Assembly: GCA_964486685.1 (NCBI GenBank)
Contig: CAZAOE010000004.1
Span: 1 to 62,803, forward strand
DNA: 62,803 nt
Reading direction: 5' to 3'
Source of the DNA: JAIOTH01 sp964486685
Lineage (GTDB): Bacteria; Patescibacteriota; Patescibacteriia; UBA1558; S5-K13
Under the pieces are notes generated by a model, which was given only the letters and a program-made list of their open reading frames with translations, did not search any database and was not told where the DNA came from. The position numbers and the translations under genes are program-made. Within the stretch, counting starts at the first letter, position 1. Each line of letters starts with the position of its first letter. Positions 1-8,061 of the stretch are shown here, piece by piece.

Positions 1-236
1 TGCTTTGTTTAAAAAGGGATTGACTTAATTTATAGGTATATTTAAATAATTTTAAATTTCTAATTTTTAATTTCGATTGAATTTTTAATGATTTAATTTT
101 AAATTGATTCAAAATTCGAAATTCAATCAAAATTCAAAATTTATCATTCAGAATTCATCTTTAATTATACCACATTTTTAAAATTTCAAAAAAATGTTAA
201 ACTATATATAGATAAATTAAACATATAAATTAGATT
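1..236. repeat. AT-rich imperfect inverted repeats, no gene
   Basis: No convincing coding frame was seen here. The stretch is made of short variants of AATTTTAAATT and CAAAATTCGAAATTCAATC that can pair with one another. The same kind of AT-rich palindromic filler recurs near 2180, 4030, 21960, 44330 and 49040. A TATATA box at about 202-207 upstream of the next gene is a possible -10 element, but no clear -35 is visible. Confidence 0.5.
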
Positions 237-1067
237 ATGAATTTTTCAGAGCCCTTAGATGAAAAACAAATCGAAAGACATCTTTGGTATATAAAAAACA
301 AAACTCTATTCAAAAAAATAATAATTATTTTATTATTCATTATTATATTATTTTTTTATAGTTTTGCTGTTTTAAAATTTATTACTATCAAAATACAGGA
401 TAATTATGAAAAAAATAATTATCAAGAAATATTTATTAATTTTCGAGCATGGCAAGAAAAAAACAAACCCGAAAATCTTTTAATTATGGAAGAAAATATC
501 ATCGCTTTAAAAAATAATAAATATGACATAGTTATTAGTGTTAAAAATCCTAATGAAAGAATAGCGGTCTCAAAATTAAAATATCAATTTATTTACAACA
601 ATGAACGGGAAAGCGAAACCAAGGAAACCTTTATACTACCCAAAGACACAAAAAAATTAATTGATTTTAATGTCGTCAGTAATCAAAAAATAAGGTCTTT
701 AGAATTAAAAATCATTGATATCGCCTGGCAACGATTAAAGGCCTCAGAAATCGAAAATATTCCCTCAAACATTTTCTTAATTCAAAACAAAGAAATAAAT
801 GTTAATAATAAAAATACCCGCAATTGGATTGAATTTACAGTTATTAATCAAACCCCTTATTCTTGGCTAGAATCTGAATTTTATATTAGTTTGCGCTTAG
901 GAACCAAAATGATTGCAATTAATAAAGTAACAATAGATGAATTTTATTCTTTGGCAGAAAAAAAAGTGGAAACCAGCTGGTTTTATCAAATACCATCATA
1001 TGTCACTTTAGAAATAGATGCTGATGTCAATATTTTAGATCCTAAAAATTATATCATCCAAAATTAA
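237..1067 (+). CDS. Membrane-anchored protein of unknown function
   Basis: A 276-residue protein I do not recognise. It has a charged N-terminus, one strongly hydrophobic segment at about residues 27-50, and a long hydrophilic remainder predicted to be extracytoplasmic. The remainder is rich in short beta-like stretches, for example NKYDIVISVKNPNERIAVSK. That suggests a single-pass membrane protein with a folded outer domain. The stop lies 5 bases before rodA, so the two are probably co-transcribed and the protein may have an envelope role; that is inference. The ATG at 237 has no Shine-Dalgarno sequence, which is usual in this window. Confidence 0.7.
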   Translation: MNFSEPLDEKQIERHLWYIKNKTLFKKIIIILLFIIILFFYSFAVLKFITIKIQDNYEKNNYQEIFINFRAWQEKNKPENLLIMEENIIALKNNKYDIVISVKNPNERIAVSKLKYQFIYNNERESETKETFILPKDTKKLIDFNVVSNQKIRSLELKIIDIAWQRLKASEIENIPSNIFLIQNKEINVNNKNTRNWIEFTVINQTPYSWLESEFYISLRLGTKMIAINKVTIDEFYSLAEKKVETSWFYQIPSYVTLEIDADVNILDPKNYIIQN

Positions 1068-1072
1068 AAAAT

Positions 1073-2176
1073 ATGAAAATATCCTTAAGGGCTTTATTTA
1101 AATTTGACTATTTGCTGCTTGGCGCAGTTTTTTTATTACTGGTGATCGGTTTAATAAGTATATATAGTGTTGGTCTAAGCGATATTGAATCTAAAATGAT
1201 ATTTTTTGACAAACAATTATTGTTTGCTATAACCGGCATAATTTTATTATTTGTTTTTTCATTTATAGATTATCGGTTTTTAAAATCTTATTATAAAATT
1301 TTTCTGATTGTCTCTTTTCTGTTATTAATATCTGTTTTAATATTTGGTGCGTTTATTAGGGGCACTAGTTCTTGGTTTTCCGTTCTTGGATTTCAATTTC
1401 AACCAGTAGAATTTGCCAAAATAGGATTAATAATTTTTTTAGCGGCCTATCTTTCTAATAAGGCCAAAGAGTTTTATAATTGGAAGCCCATTTTAATTTC
1501 TGCCTTAGTAAGTTTTGCTATGATAGCTTTAGTGATAATCCAGCCCGATTTGGGTTCAGCTATAATTCTTTTTGTTATTTGGTTTATTATGTTGCTTTTT
1601 ACAAACATTAATAAGAAAAAGATTATTATCATCTTTATTATTTTGGCTATATTAATATCTGCTGGCTGGTTTGTGTTTTTAGAGGGCTATCAAAAAGATA
1701 GAATTATAACATTTTTAAATCCCGAAAAAGATCCTTTGGGGGTTGGCTATAATCTTTCTCAATCCATTATAGCTGTTGGATCTGGTGGTCTTGCTGGTCG
1801 TGGTTTTGGTCTGGGCTCTCAAAGCCAATTAAATTTTTTACCTGAACAAAGAACCGATTTTGTATTTGCCGTTATTTCTGAAGAGTTTGGGTTTTTAGGT
1901 TCATTTTTTATTATTCTAATAATTATTGTATTTTTATTAAAAATATTAAATATCATCAGAAAATCTAATGATAATTTTGCTGTTTTTTTAGCTCTGGGTT
2001 TTTTAATTATGTTTTTTACTCAATCTCTAATGAATATAGCTATGAATGTTGGTCTAGCCCCAGTAATCGGACTGCCCCTACCCTTTATTTCTTATGGTGG
2101 CTCATCTCTATTAATGAGTTTGATTGCTGTGGGAATTTTGGAAAGCATTGTCATTCATCGCGTAGAATACGGATAG
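1073..2176 (+). CDS. rodA: RodA/FtsW-family peptidoglycan glycosyltransferase
   Basis: SEDS-family polytopic membrane protein of 367 residues, the usual RodA length, with about ten hydrophobic segments. Recognisable family motifs are PVEFAK at 111-116, QPDLGSA at 157-163, PEQRTDFVFAV at about 257-267 and PFISYGGSSL near the C-terminus. The Asp of RTDFVF (about 262) matches the catalytic Asp known for RodA. The family polymerises lipid II into glycan strands, normally with a class B penicillin-binding protein; no such partner gene is in the window. It starts 5 bases after the upstream membrane protein, consistent with an operon. FtsW is the alternative, but the sequence and length favour RodA. 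Confidence 0.93.
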   Translation: MKISLRALFKFDYLLLGAVFLLLVIGLISIYSVGLSDIESKMIFFDKQLLFAITGIILLFVFSFIDYRFLKSYYKIFLIVSFLLLISVLIFGAFIRGTSSWFSVLGFQFQPVEFAKIGLIIFLAAYLSNKAKEFYNWKPILISALVSFAMIALVIIQPDLGSAIILFVIWFIMLLFTNINKKKIIIIFIILAILISAGWFVFLEGYQKDRIITFLNPEKDPLGVGYNLSQSIIAVGSGGLAGRGFGLGSQSQLNFLPEQRTDFVFAVISEEFGFLGSFFIILIIIVFLLKILNIIRKSNDNFAVFLALGFLIMFFTQSLMNIAMNVGLAPVIGLPLPFISYGGSSLLMSLIAVGILESIVIHRVEYG

Positions 2177-2316
2177 AGGACAATTTCAAATTATCAATTT
2201 CCAATTTTCAATTAAATTTTAAATGATTTAATTTTCAGACAAACTACCCCCGAGTTAAACTTAGTGATTTATATCATACCGACTAACATCGGTTTTTATA
2301 TTTTATTATAATATCT

Positions 2317-2502
2317 GCGAACATTACAAAAATTTAGTCAGAATTTGAATGAGACATCCGTTAAAAACTTTGACTTGTTTGAGGAGTGAAATGACAATGG
2401 AACGACGAGTTTCAAAGTTTTAGGATGACGAATGATTAAATTACCTAAATTTTTGTACAGTTCGCGACTTTTTAGTTCTACCTTTTTCTAGAAAAAGGTA
2501 GA
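2317..2502 (-). repeat. Dispersed inverted-repeat element, copy A
   Basis: The left end GCGAACATTACAAAAATTTAG (2317-2337) is mirrored by the right end at 2445-2465. It is followed by the perfect 26-bp palindrome at 2477-2502 (TCTACCTTTTT..AAAAAGGTAGA). A second copy in opposite orientation lies at 61486-61691. The two copies share the ends, parts of the interior (CATTC.AATT and CTCGTC motifs) and the neighbouring palindrome. Where they differ in the arms, both arms differ in a compensating way, which supports a conserved paired structure. No open reading frame lies inside. It could be a mobile non-autonomous element or a structured RNA. Confidence 0.65.
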
Positions 2503-2564
2503 AAAAAAGATATTCACAAAAGTAGTCTTTTTAACTAATAACCTGCGACTCGCAACTTGCAACT

Positions 2565-2611
2565 TTTACCCCGTAAAATGTTATCGCTTCGCGATAATTT
2601 CACAGGGTAAA
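2565..2611. repeat. Hairpin with ATCGCTTCGCGAT core, copy 1
   Basis: Outer arms TTTACCC and GGGTAAA enclose the inner stem TTATCGC-ttc-GCGATAA. It is flanked by AACTT-rich text (CAACTTTTACC..GGGTAAACTTG), as in the copies at 12069-12109 and 41742-41785. The core is constant and the outer arms vary together. Confidence 0.6.
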
Positions 2612-2668
2612 CTTGAAACTTTTAACTTTAAACTATATAATTAAATTAGCTAAATTAAGGGGAATTCA

Positions 2669-2698
2669 CCCCATCACCTAAAATTTTTAGGTGAGGGG
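2669..2698 (+). promoter_or_regulatory. C-rich hairpin in the asnS leader
   Basis: CCCCATCACCTAAAA followed at once by TTTTTAGGTGAGGGG forms a nearly perfect 15-bp stem, 33 bases before the asnS start. The same CCCCTCACCT/AGGTGAGGGG arms occur before gltX and the 21010 kinase. It may be an attenuator-like leader structure or simply an inserted palindrome; no proper U-tract follows. Confidence 0.45.
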
Positions 2699-2731
2699 TT
2701 TAGTATTTTTAGTTAATATTTAAATTAATTT

Positions 2732-4024
2732 ATGAAAAAAATATTTATATCTGACATCGATAAACATTTAGACCAAGAAGTAAAAATAGAAGGCTGGGTC
2801 CATAATTTCCGGTCATCTGGCTCTTTATATTTTCTTCAAATTAGAGACGGTTCTGGATTTATTCAAGCTATTATTTCTAAAAATACGGTTGGTGAAAAAA
2901 CCTGGAAAGAGTGTCTTAAAATTACTCAAGAAACTTCCTTGGAATTGGAGGGCAAAATTTCTAAACACCCCAAAAAAGAAGAATATGAACTTCAAGTCAG
3001 TGATTTAAAATTGTTTCAAATTGCCGAAGAATATCCAATTTCTAATAAAGAGCATGGTGAGGCCTTTTTACTAGATAATCGACACCTTTGGTTAAGGTCA
3101 AAAAAACAATGGGCAATTCAAAAAATAAGAGACCAAATTATTCAGGCGACTTATGATTTTTTCCATCAAGAACACTTTATTAAAATTGACTCTCCTATTT
3201 TAACTCCCAATGCCTGTGAAGGAACAACAACTCTTTTTGGAATGGATTATTTTGATTTGGGAAAGGCCTATTTATCTCAATCTGGACAATTATATTTAGA
3301 GGCAGCAATTATGGCTCATGCTCGGGTCTTTGATTTTGGTCCTACTTTTCGTGCTGAAAAATCTAAAACTCGCCGACATTTAACTGAATTTTGGATGATG
3401 GATGCGGAAATGGCTTTTTGCGATCATGAATGTAATATGCAAATTCAAGAAAACTTAATTTCATATATTATTCAAGATGTTTTGAAAAATTGTCCTAAGG
3501 AGTTAGAAATGCTAGAACGAGACATTTCCAAACTAAAAAAAATTAAAACTCCCTTTATTAAAATGACTTATCAACAGGTCTTAAAAAAATTACAAGACCT
3601 GGGCTCAAAAATAAAATCTGGAGAAGATTTAGGCGCAGAAGATGAAACTTTAATTACTAAAAATAGCGACCTGCCTGTATTTATTGAAAAATGGCCCAAG
3701 GAAATTAAGGCCTTTTATATGAAACGCGACCCAGAAAATAAAAACTTGGTCCTTGGTTCTGATTTAATTGCTCCGGAAGGACACGGAGAAATAATTGGCG
3801 GTTCACAAAGAGAAGATGATTATGAAATTTTAAAAAAGAGAATTTTAGAAGAAAAATTAAATATAAAAGATTTTCAATGGTATTTGGATTTAAGAAAATA
3901 TGGCAGCGTGCCTCATTCTGGATTTGGTTATGGCTTGGAAAGATTAACTGGCTGGATTTGTGGTGTCCATCATATCCGCGAAACAATTCCATTCCCAAGA
4001 ATGATAAATAGAATTACTCCGTAA
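2732..4024 (+). CDS. asnS: Asparaginyl-tRNA synthetase
   Basis: Class II aminoacyl-tRNA synthetase that charges tRNA-Asn with asparagine in the cytoplasm. It is 430 residues, the normal length. An N-terminal OB-fold anticodon-binding domain (about 1-105, starting KIFISDIDKHLDQEVKIEGW) is followed by the class II catalytic core. Motif 2 reads FRAEKS with TRRHLTEFWM after it (about 207-222), and motif 3 is GFGYGLERLTGWI near the end. The DAEMAF after motif 2 and the overall pattern fit AsnRS rather than AspRS. A separate bacterial-type AspRS follows at 5760, so both enzymes are present. The ATG has no Shine-Dalgarno sequence. Confidence 0.95.
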   Translation: MKKIFISDIDKHLDQEVKIEGWVHNFRSSGSLYFLQIRDGSGFIQAIISKNTVGEKTWKECLKITQETSLELEGKISKHPKKEEYELQVSDLKLFQIAEEYPISNKEHGEAFLLDNRHLWLRSKKQWAIQKIRDQIIQATYDFFHQEHFIKIDSPILTPNACEGTTTLFGMDYFDLGKAYLSQSGQLYLEAAIMAHARVFDFGPTFRAEKSKTRRHLTEFWMMDAEMAFCDHECNMQIQENLISYIIQDVLKNCPKELEMLERDISKLKKIKTPFIKMTYQQVLKKLQDLGSKIKSGEDLGAEDETLITKNSDLPVFIEKWPKEIKAFYMKRDPENKNLVLGSDLIAPEGHGEIIGGSQREDDYEILKKRILEEKLNIKDFQWYLDLRKYGSVPHSGFGYGLERLTGWICGVHHIRETIPFPRMINRITP

Positions 4025-4208
4025 GTCTCCAATTTTCAATTACCAATTTTAAATTTGAATTTAATTTTCAATAAAATAATTTACAATAAATTTCATCTTG
4101 TATAACAAAAACGAATGAAATAAAACAGACATTGATAATTGAATAATTGGTTATTAAATGAAAATTGAGAAATGAAAATTGTAAATTTAAAAATAACATT
4201 TTAACGAT
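4025..4208. repeat. AT-rich inverted repeat between asnS and ugd
   Basis: Arms built from CAATTTTCAATTACCAATTT pair imperfectly with AAATTGAGAAATGAAAATTG at the far side. The right half (about 4129-4190) closely matches 22058-22117, the spacer before the adenosylhomocysteinase gene. No coding frame is visible. Confidence 0.5.
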
Positions 4209-5570
4209 ATGCGAATAACTATCTTCGGTACTGGATATGTAGGGCTAGTCCAGGGGGCCTGCATGGCCGACCTCGGACATGATGTGCTTTGTATTGATAT
4301 TAATCAAGAAAAAATAAAAAAGTTGAATAAAGGAGAAGTGCCTTTTTATGAACCCGGCCTTTCAGATTTAATCCAAAGAAATGCTAAGCAGGGGAGACTA
4401 CAATTTAGCCTAGATGCTAAGAGGGGTATTGAATTTTCCACGGCAATATTTATTGCAGTCGGCACTCCACAATCTCTCAATGGTCAAGCTGATTTATCAG
4501 CTGTTTGGACTGTGGCTAAAGAAATTGGTAAAAACATGAAGGAATATAAGGTAATTGTTAATAAAAGTACTGTCCCCCCTTTGACTGCTCAAAAAGTTAG
4601 AGAAATAATTGAAAAAAACCTAAAAGAAAATATAAAATTTAGTGTAGTTTCTAATCCAGAATTTTTACGCGAGGGCTCAGCTGTAAAAGATTTCTTGATT
4701 CCTGATCGAATAGTAATTGGCATTGAACCAGGAGACGAAGATGCTAAAAAAATAATGTTAAAAATGTATGATGCCTTAGCCCGAACCGATAAACCCATCA
4801 TGTTCACTGACACCACCACTTCCGAAACAATTAAATATGCTGCCAATGCTATGTTAGCTTCTAAAATATCTTTCATGAACGAACTCTCCCATTATGTTGA
4901 AAAAACCGGTGCTAATATCAAAGAAATAGCCAGAGGTATTGGTTTAGATAACCGAATTGGTCCACGGTTTTTACAGGCCGGCTGTGGTTATGGCGGAGCT
5001 TGCTTTCCTAAAGATATTCAGGCCTTAATTTATGAAATGAAACAAAATAATCTTAGTAGTGAAATGTTAGAAGCCATTGAAAGTGTTAATGAAAAACAAA
5101 AAAAATCAATTATTAAAAAAGTAAATCACCTTCTTCCTAATTTAAAAAATAAGACTATTGGCATTTGGGGCCTTTCTTTCAAGCCCAATACTGATGATAT
5201 TCGCCAAGCTCCTTCTAAAACCATTATTAATGATTTATTAAAACAAGGAGCCAAAATTAAGACCTTTGACCCCGAAGCTATGGAAAATTCTCAAAAAGAG
5301 ATAATCAAAGATCCCGATCAAAAATCTCGAGTAGAGTCGAGAGACCAAAATGGGAGGAAAACTATAGAATATTGTAAAAATCCTTATGAAGTTACCAAAA
5401 AAATTGATTTATTAATCTTAGTAACTGAATGGAATGTTTTTAAAGAAATTGATATGCAGAAAGTTAAAGAATCTATGAAAACAGCTAATTTAATTGACTG
5501 TCGTAATGTTTATAATCCAAATGAAATGAGAGAATTGGGGTTTAATTATATTTCAATCGGTCGCCCTTAA
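4209..5570 (+). CDS. ugd: UDP-glucose 6-dehydrogenase
   Basis: NAD-dependent oxidation of UDP-glucose to UDP-glucuronate, a precursor for surface polysaccharide. It is 453 residues. The N-terminal Rossmann motif is FGTGYVGLVQGACMAD (5-20). The substrate-binding segment EPGL is near 50. The catalytic Cys lies in GCGYGGACFPKD at about 257-268. The C-terminal UDP-binding domain includes GLSFKPNTDDIRQAPS. An insertion of about 16 residues with a palindromic coding sequence lies near residues 368-383 (DPDQKSRVESRDQNGR), just before the usual IEYC.NPYE. It stands alone, flanked by AT-rich repeats. Confidence 0.94.
   Translation: MRITIFGTGYVGLVQGACMADLGHDVLCIDINQEKIKKLNKGEVPFYEPGLSDLIQRNAKQGRLQFSLDAKRGIEFSTAIFIAVGTPQSLNGQADLSAVWTVAKEIGKNMKEYKVIVNKSTVPPLTAQKVREIIEKNLKENIKFSVVSNPEFLREGSAVKDFLIPDRIVIGIEPGDEDAKKIMLKMYDALARTDKPIMFTDTTTSETIKYAANAMLASKISFMNELSHYVEKTGANIKEIARGIGLDNRIGPRFLQAGCGYGGACFPKDIQALIYEMKQNNLSSEMLEAIESVNEKQKKSIIKKVNHLLPNLKNKTIGIWGLSFKPNTDDIRQAPSKTIINDLLKQGAKIKTFDPEAMENSQKEIIKDPDQKSRVESRDQNGRKTIEYCKNPYEVTKKIDLLILVTEWNVFKEIDMQKVKESMKTANLIDCRNVYNPNEMRELGFNYISIGRP
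5311..5355 (+). repeat. In-frame palindrome inside ugd
   Basis: TCTCGA (5325-5330) and TCGAGA (5337-5342) form a 6-bp stem with a 6-base loop, with TCCC and GGGA as an outer pair. It adds about 15 in-frame codons at a place where other family members join the preceding strand directly to IEYC. The stem is modest, so this is the weakest of the in-frame cases. Confidence 0.4.
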
Positions 5571-5664
5571 ATAATTGATAATAGTTTAATAGGATAATAG
5601 GATAATAGAAAAACATTACCTAATAATCTATAAATAAAATAATAATTATAAAATAAATATATTT

Positions 5665-5762
5665 ATCCCGTTAGATATCAGGATTTTAAAAGCTCTAATG
5701 GGATTAGCATAATTTATTCTAATTAAAACAAACAAAACTAATAAATAATATCTAATGGGATG
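5665..5762 (+). promoter_or_regulatory. Start-codon leader structure of aspS
   Basis: Three segments share a sequence: a 5' arm ATCCCGTTAGATAT (5665-5678), a middle arm TCTAATGGGA (5694-5703) and a 3' arm ATATCTAATGGGAT (5748-5761) that runs into the aspS ATG at 5760. The 5' arm can pair with the middle arm (about 9 bp) or with the start-codon arm (14 bp, one G-U), and the two pairings exclude each other. The same layout precedes the genes at 21010, 27890 and 60470. Confidence 0.55.
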
Positions 5763-7169
5763 AAAACTTACATTAAAGAAACTATTACTAAAAAAATAAA
5801 TGAAGAAGTAGAATTAAAGGGTTGGGTTCATGTTTTTCGTCGCATGGGGAAAATTGCTTTTATTGACCTCCGAGATTCTACTGGCATAATTCAAGTAGTT
5901 TGCATACCAGCGGAAATGACTCCAGAATCAGCTATATTACTAGACAATATTCGCCCGGAATTTGTAATCAGTTTAAAAGGAATAATTCAAGCTCGAGGAG
6001 AAAAACAAATTCGCGCCGATCAATTAACTGATCAGATTGAAATCTTAGCTAAAGACATCAAAATACTCTCTGAATCCGAAACGCCTCCTTTTGAAATTGA
6101 AAATGAGGACAGACAAGCCAACGAAGAATTACGACTAAAATATCGTTATTTAGATCTCCGACACGAACGAATGGCTAAAAATATCAAAGCGCGCCATCAA
6201 GTAATAAATTTTTTAAGAAACAATTTAAACGACAAGGGCTTCACTGAAGTTCAAACTCCAATTCTAACTAAATCAACCCCTGAAGGAGCCCGCGACTATA
6301 TTGTTCCTTCTCGTTTGCATAAAGGTAAATTTTTTGCTTTACCACAAGCCCCACAACAATATAAACAATTATTAATGATTGCTGGATTAGAAAAATATTT
6401 CCAAATTGCTCCTTGTTTTCGAGATGAAGATGCTCGTTCTGACCGCAGTCCCGGAGAATTTTATCAATTAGATCTGGAAATATCCTTTTTAAATCAAGAA
6501 GAAATATTAAACTTAGTTGAAGATACAGTAACTAAAATGGTGGAAGAATTATTTCCCGAAAAAAAGATTACTACTAAACCATGGCCTCGAATTAATTATC
6601 AAGAAGCAATGGAAAAATATGGAACTGATAAACCAGATTTAAGAAAAGACAAAAAAGATCCAAATGAATTAGCTTTTGCCTGGATTATAAACTTTCCTTT
6701 ATTTACTAAGGATGCCGAGGAAGAATTTATTGGCACCAAAGGCAAATGGGCCCCATCTCATAATATGTTTACTGCTCCCCAAGAAAAAGATATTGAATTA
6801 TTAGATAAAGATCCGAGAAAAGTAAAATCATACCAGCACGATTTAGTATTAAATGGTTTTGAGCTTGGTGGAGGAGCGATCAGAATTCACGATATGAAAA
6901 TTCAAGAAAAAATCTGGGATTTAATTGGCTTTACTGAAAAACAAAAAAAAGAATTTACTCATTATTATGAGGCCTTTAAATATGGCGTTCCCCCTCATGG
7001 TGGAATTGCTTTGGGTATTGAAAGATTAATGATGATTTTAATGAATGAAAAAAACCTGAAAGAAGTCACTGCTTTTCCTTTAACTTCTGATGGCCAAGAT
7101 CCTTTAATGGATGCTCCTCAAGAAGTTAGTAAAGAGCAATTAGGGGAGTTGGGTATAGAAATAAAATAA
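5760..7169 (+). CDS. aspS: Aspartyl-tRNA synthetase, lacking the GAD domain
   Basis: Class II synthetase that charges tRNA-Asp. An N-terminal OB-fold (about 1-105) is followed by a bacterial-type core. FRDEDARSDRSPGEFYQLD is motif 2 (about 221-239) and GIALGIERLMMILM is motif 3 near 420. Bacterial AspRS is usually about 590 residues because of a GAD insertion domain. Here the chain goes from YGTDKPDLRK almost directly to AFAWIINFPLF (about 287-312), so the domain is absent and the protein is 469 residues. It starts at the ATG that closes the leader stem, without a Shine-Dalgarno sequence. The 7177 gene begins 7 bases after its stop. Confidence 0.94.
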   Translation: MKTYIKETITKKINEEVELKGWVHVFRRMGKIAFIDLRDSTGIIQVVCIPAEMTPESAILLDNIRPEFVISLKGIIQARGEKQIRADQLTDQIEILAKDIKILSESETPPFEIENEDRQANEELRLKYRYLDLRHERMAKNIKARHQVINFLRNNLNDKGFTEVQTPILTKSTPEGARDYIVPSRLHKGKFFALPQAPQQYKQLLMIAGLEKYFQIAPCFRDEDARSDRSPGEFYQLDLEISFLNQEEILNLVEDTVTKMVEELFPEKKITTKPWPRINYQEAMEKYGTDKPDLRKDKKDPNELAFAWIINFPLFTKDAEEEFIGTKGKWAPSHNMFTAPQEKDIELLDKDPRKVKSYQHDLVLNGFELGGGAIRIHDMKIQEKIWDLIGFTEKQKKEFTHYYEAFKYGVPPHGGIALGIERLMMILMNEKNLKEVTAFPLTSDGQDPLMDAPQEVSKEQLGELGIEIK

Positions 7170-7176
7170 TAAAAAT

Positions 7177-8061
7177 ATGGAAAATTTAGAATTCGAAAAT
7201 CATACTAATAATTTACAAAAAATAAAAGACATTTTAGAAAATGGAATTAGTAAATTAAAACTAATCTTATTTCGTCATGGTCCCAAAAAAGAAGCTACCG
7301 GAGAAAAGGACATACTAGCTAATTATTTTTCAACACAAGTAAAAGAAGGTCTTAATGCGTTAAAATTAAATTCATCTGATTATATTCACATCTCATCTAG
7401 TCCGGCTGATAGAGCAAAAAAAACGGAAGATATAACGATAGAACATTTTGAAGACAGCAAAAATGTAAAAACTAAGCCACCTAATAAAAGATTAGGAACT
7501 TTTGATGATCTAAGTGAGCATCTTAAGTCAGAACTAAATACTTTAATACAATACCAAGAAAAATTAGAAAAAAAGTTTAAAATAGGAACTCATGAAAAAG
7601 ATGAAAATAATAGAGAAATCCAAGACAAATTAAAGAACAAAATTGATAGTATTATTTTAAAAAATATGTTTGACGGTACCTTGGATAATTTGAAGCAAGA
7701 ATTAAATATAGACGAAACGCTTAATTTAACAACTGAAGATTTTTCTCAAAATTTAAAAAAACACATTAGTGGATATTTAAAACATTTATCCTTACTTAAA
7801 TCAAAAACAAAAAAGCCAGTATCTTTAAATATTACTCATTCATATCCAATCATGTCTTTTTTAAAAAATTACTTGAAATTTATCGATGGAGAACAAATAA
7901 AATCAGCCAACGATATGAAAGGTGAAGAATTTTTAAATAAAGTAGGTGGCTGTATTAACGAAACAGAATCAATAACCCTAAATTATATTCAAAAAGACAA
8001 TAAAAAATTAATTAAGGTTAGTGGTAATAACTTTGAAGGATATATAGATTATGAAAAATAA
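7177..8061 (+). CDS. Histidine phosphatase superfamily protein
   Basis: A 294-residue cytoplasmic protein of the histidine phosphatase (phosphoglycerate mutase-like) clan. LILFRHGPKK at about 29-38 carries the catalytic RHG. SSSPADRAKKTED (about 73-85) matches the SxxxR.xxT segment, and NITHSYPIM (about 220) supplies the second His. A charged helical stretch of about 100 residues lies between the halves. The stop overlaps the start of the next gene by 11 bases, so the two are translationally coupled. The partner carries a phosphohistidine swivel domain, so a SixA-like role in removing phosphate from a His residue is possible; this is inference. Substrate unknown. Confidence 0.72.
   Translation: MENLEFENHTNNLQKIKDILENGISKLKLILFRHGPKKEATGEKDILANYFSTQVKEGLNALKLNSSDYIHISSSPADRAKKTEDITIEHFEDSKNVKTKPPNKRLGTFDDLSEHLKSELNTLIQYQEKLEKKFKIGTHEKDENNREIQDKLKNKIDSIILKNMFDGTLDNLKQELNIDETLNLTTEDFSQNLKKHISGYLKHLSLLKSKTKKPVSLNITHSYPIMSFLKNYLKFIDGEQIKSANDMKGEEFLNKVGGCINETESITLNYIQKDNKKLIKVSGNNFEGYIDYEK

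Larger units (their letters stand above)
2177..2731. other. 555-bp gene-free region with three palindromic elements
   Basis: No coding frame of note. From left to right it holds AT-rich filler, a 149-bp element with covarying inverted ends (2317-2465), a 26-bp perfect palindrome (2477-2502), a hairpin of the ATCGCTTCGCGAT family (2565-2611) and a C-rich hairpin just before asnS (2669-2698). All four belong to families found elsewhere in the window. Confidence 0.7.

Noticed and set aside
2669..2698. T-box or other known riboswitch before asnS
   Set aside because: The hairpin is a simple palindrome shared with unrelated sites; no T-box sequence, specifier loop or terminator with a U-run is visible.
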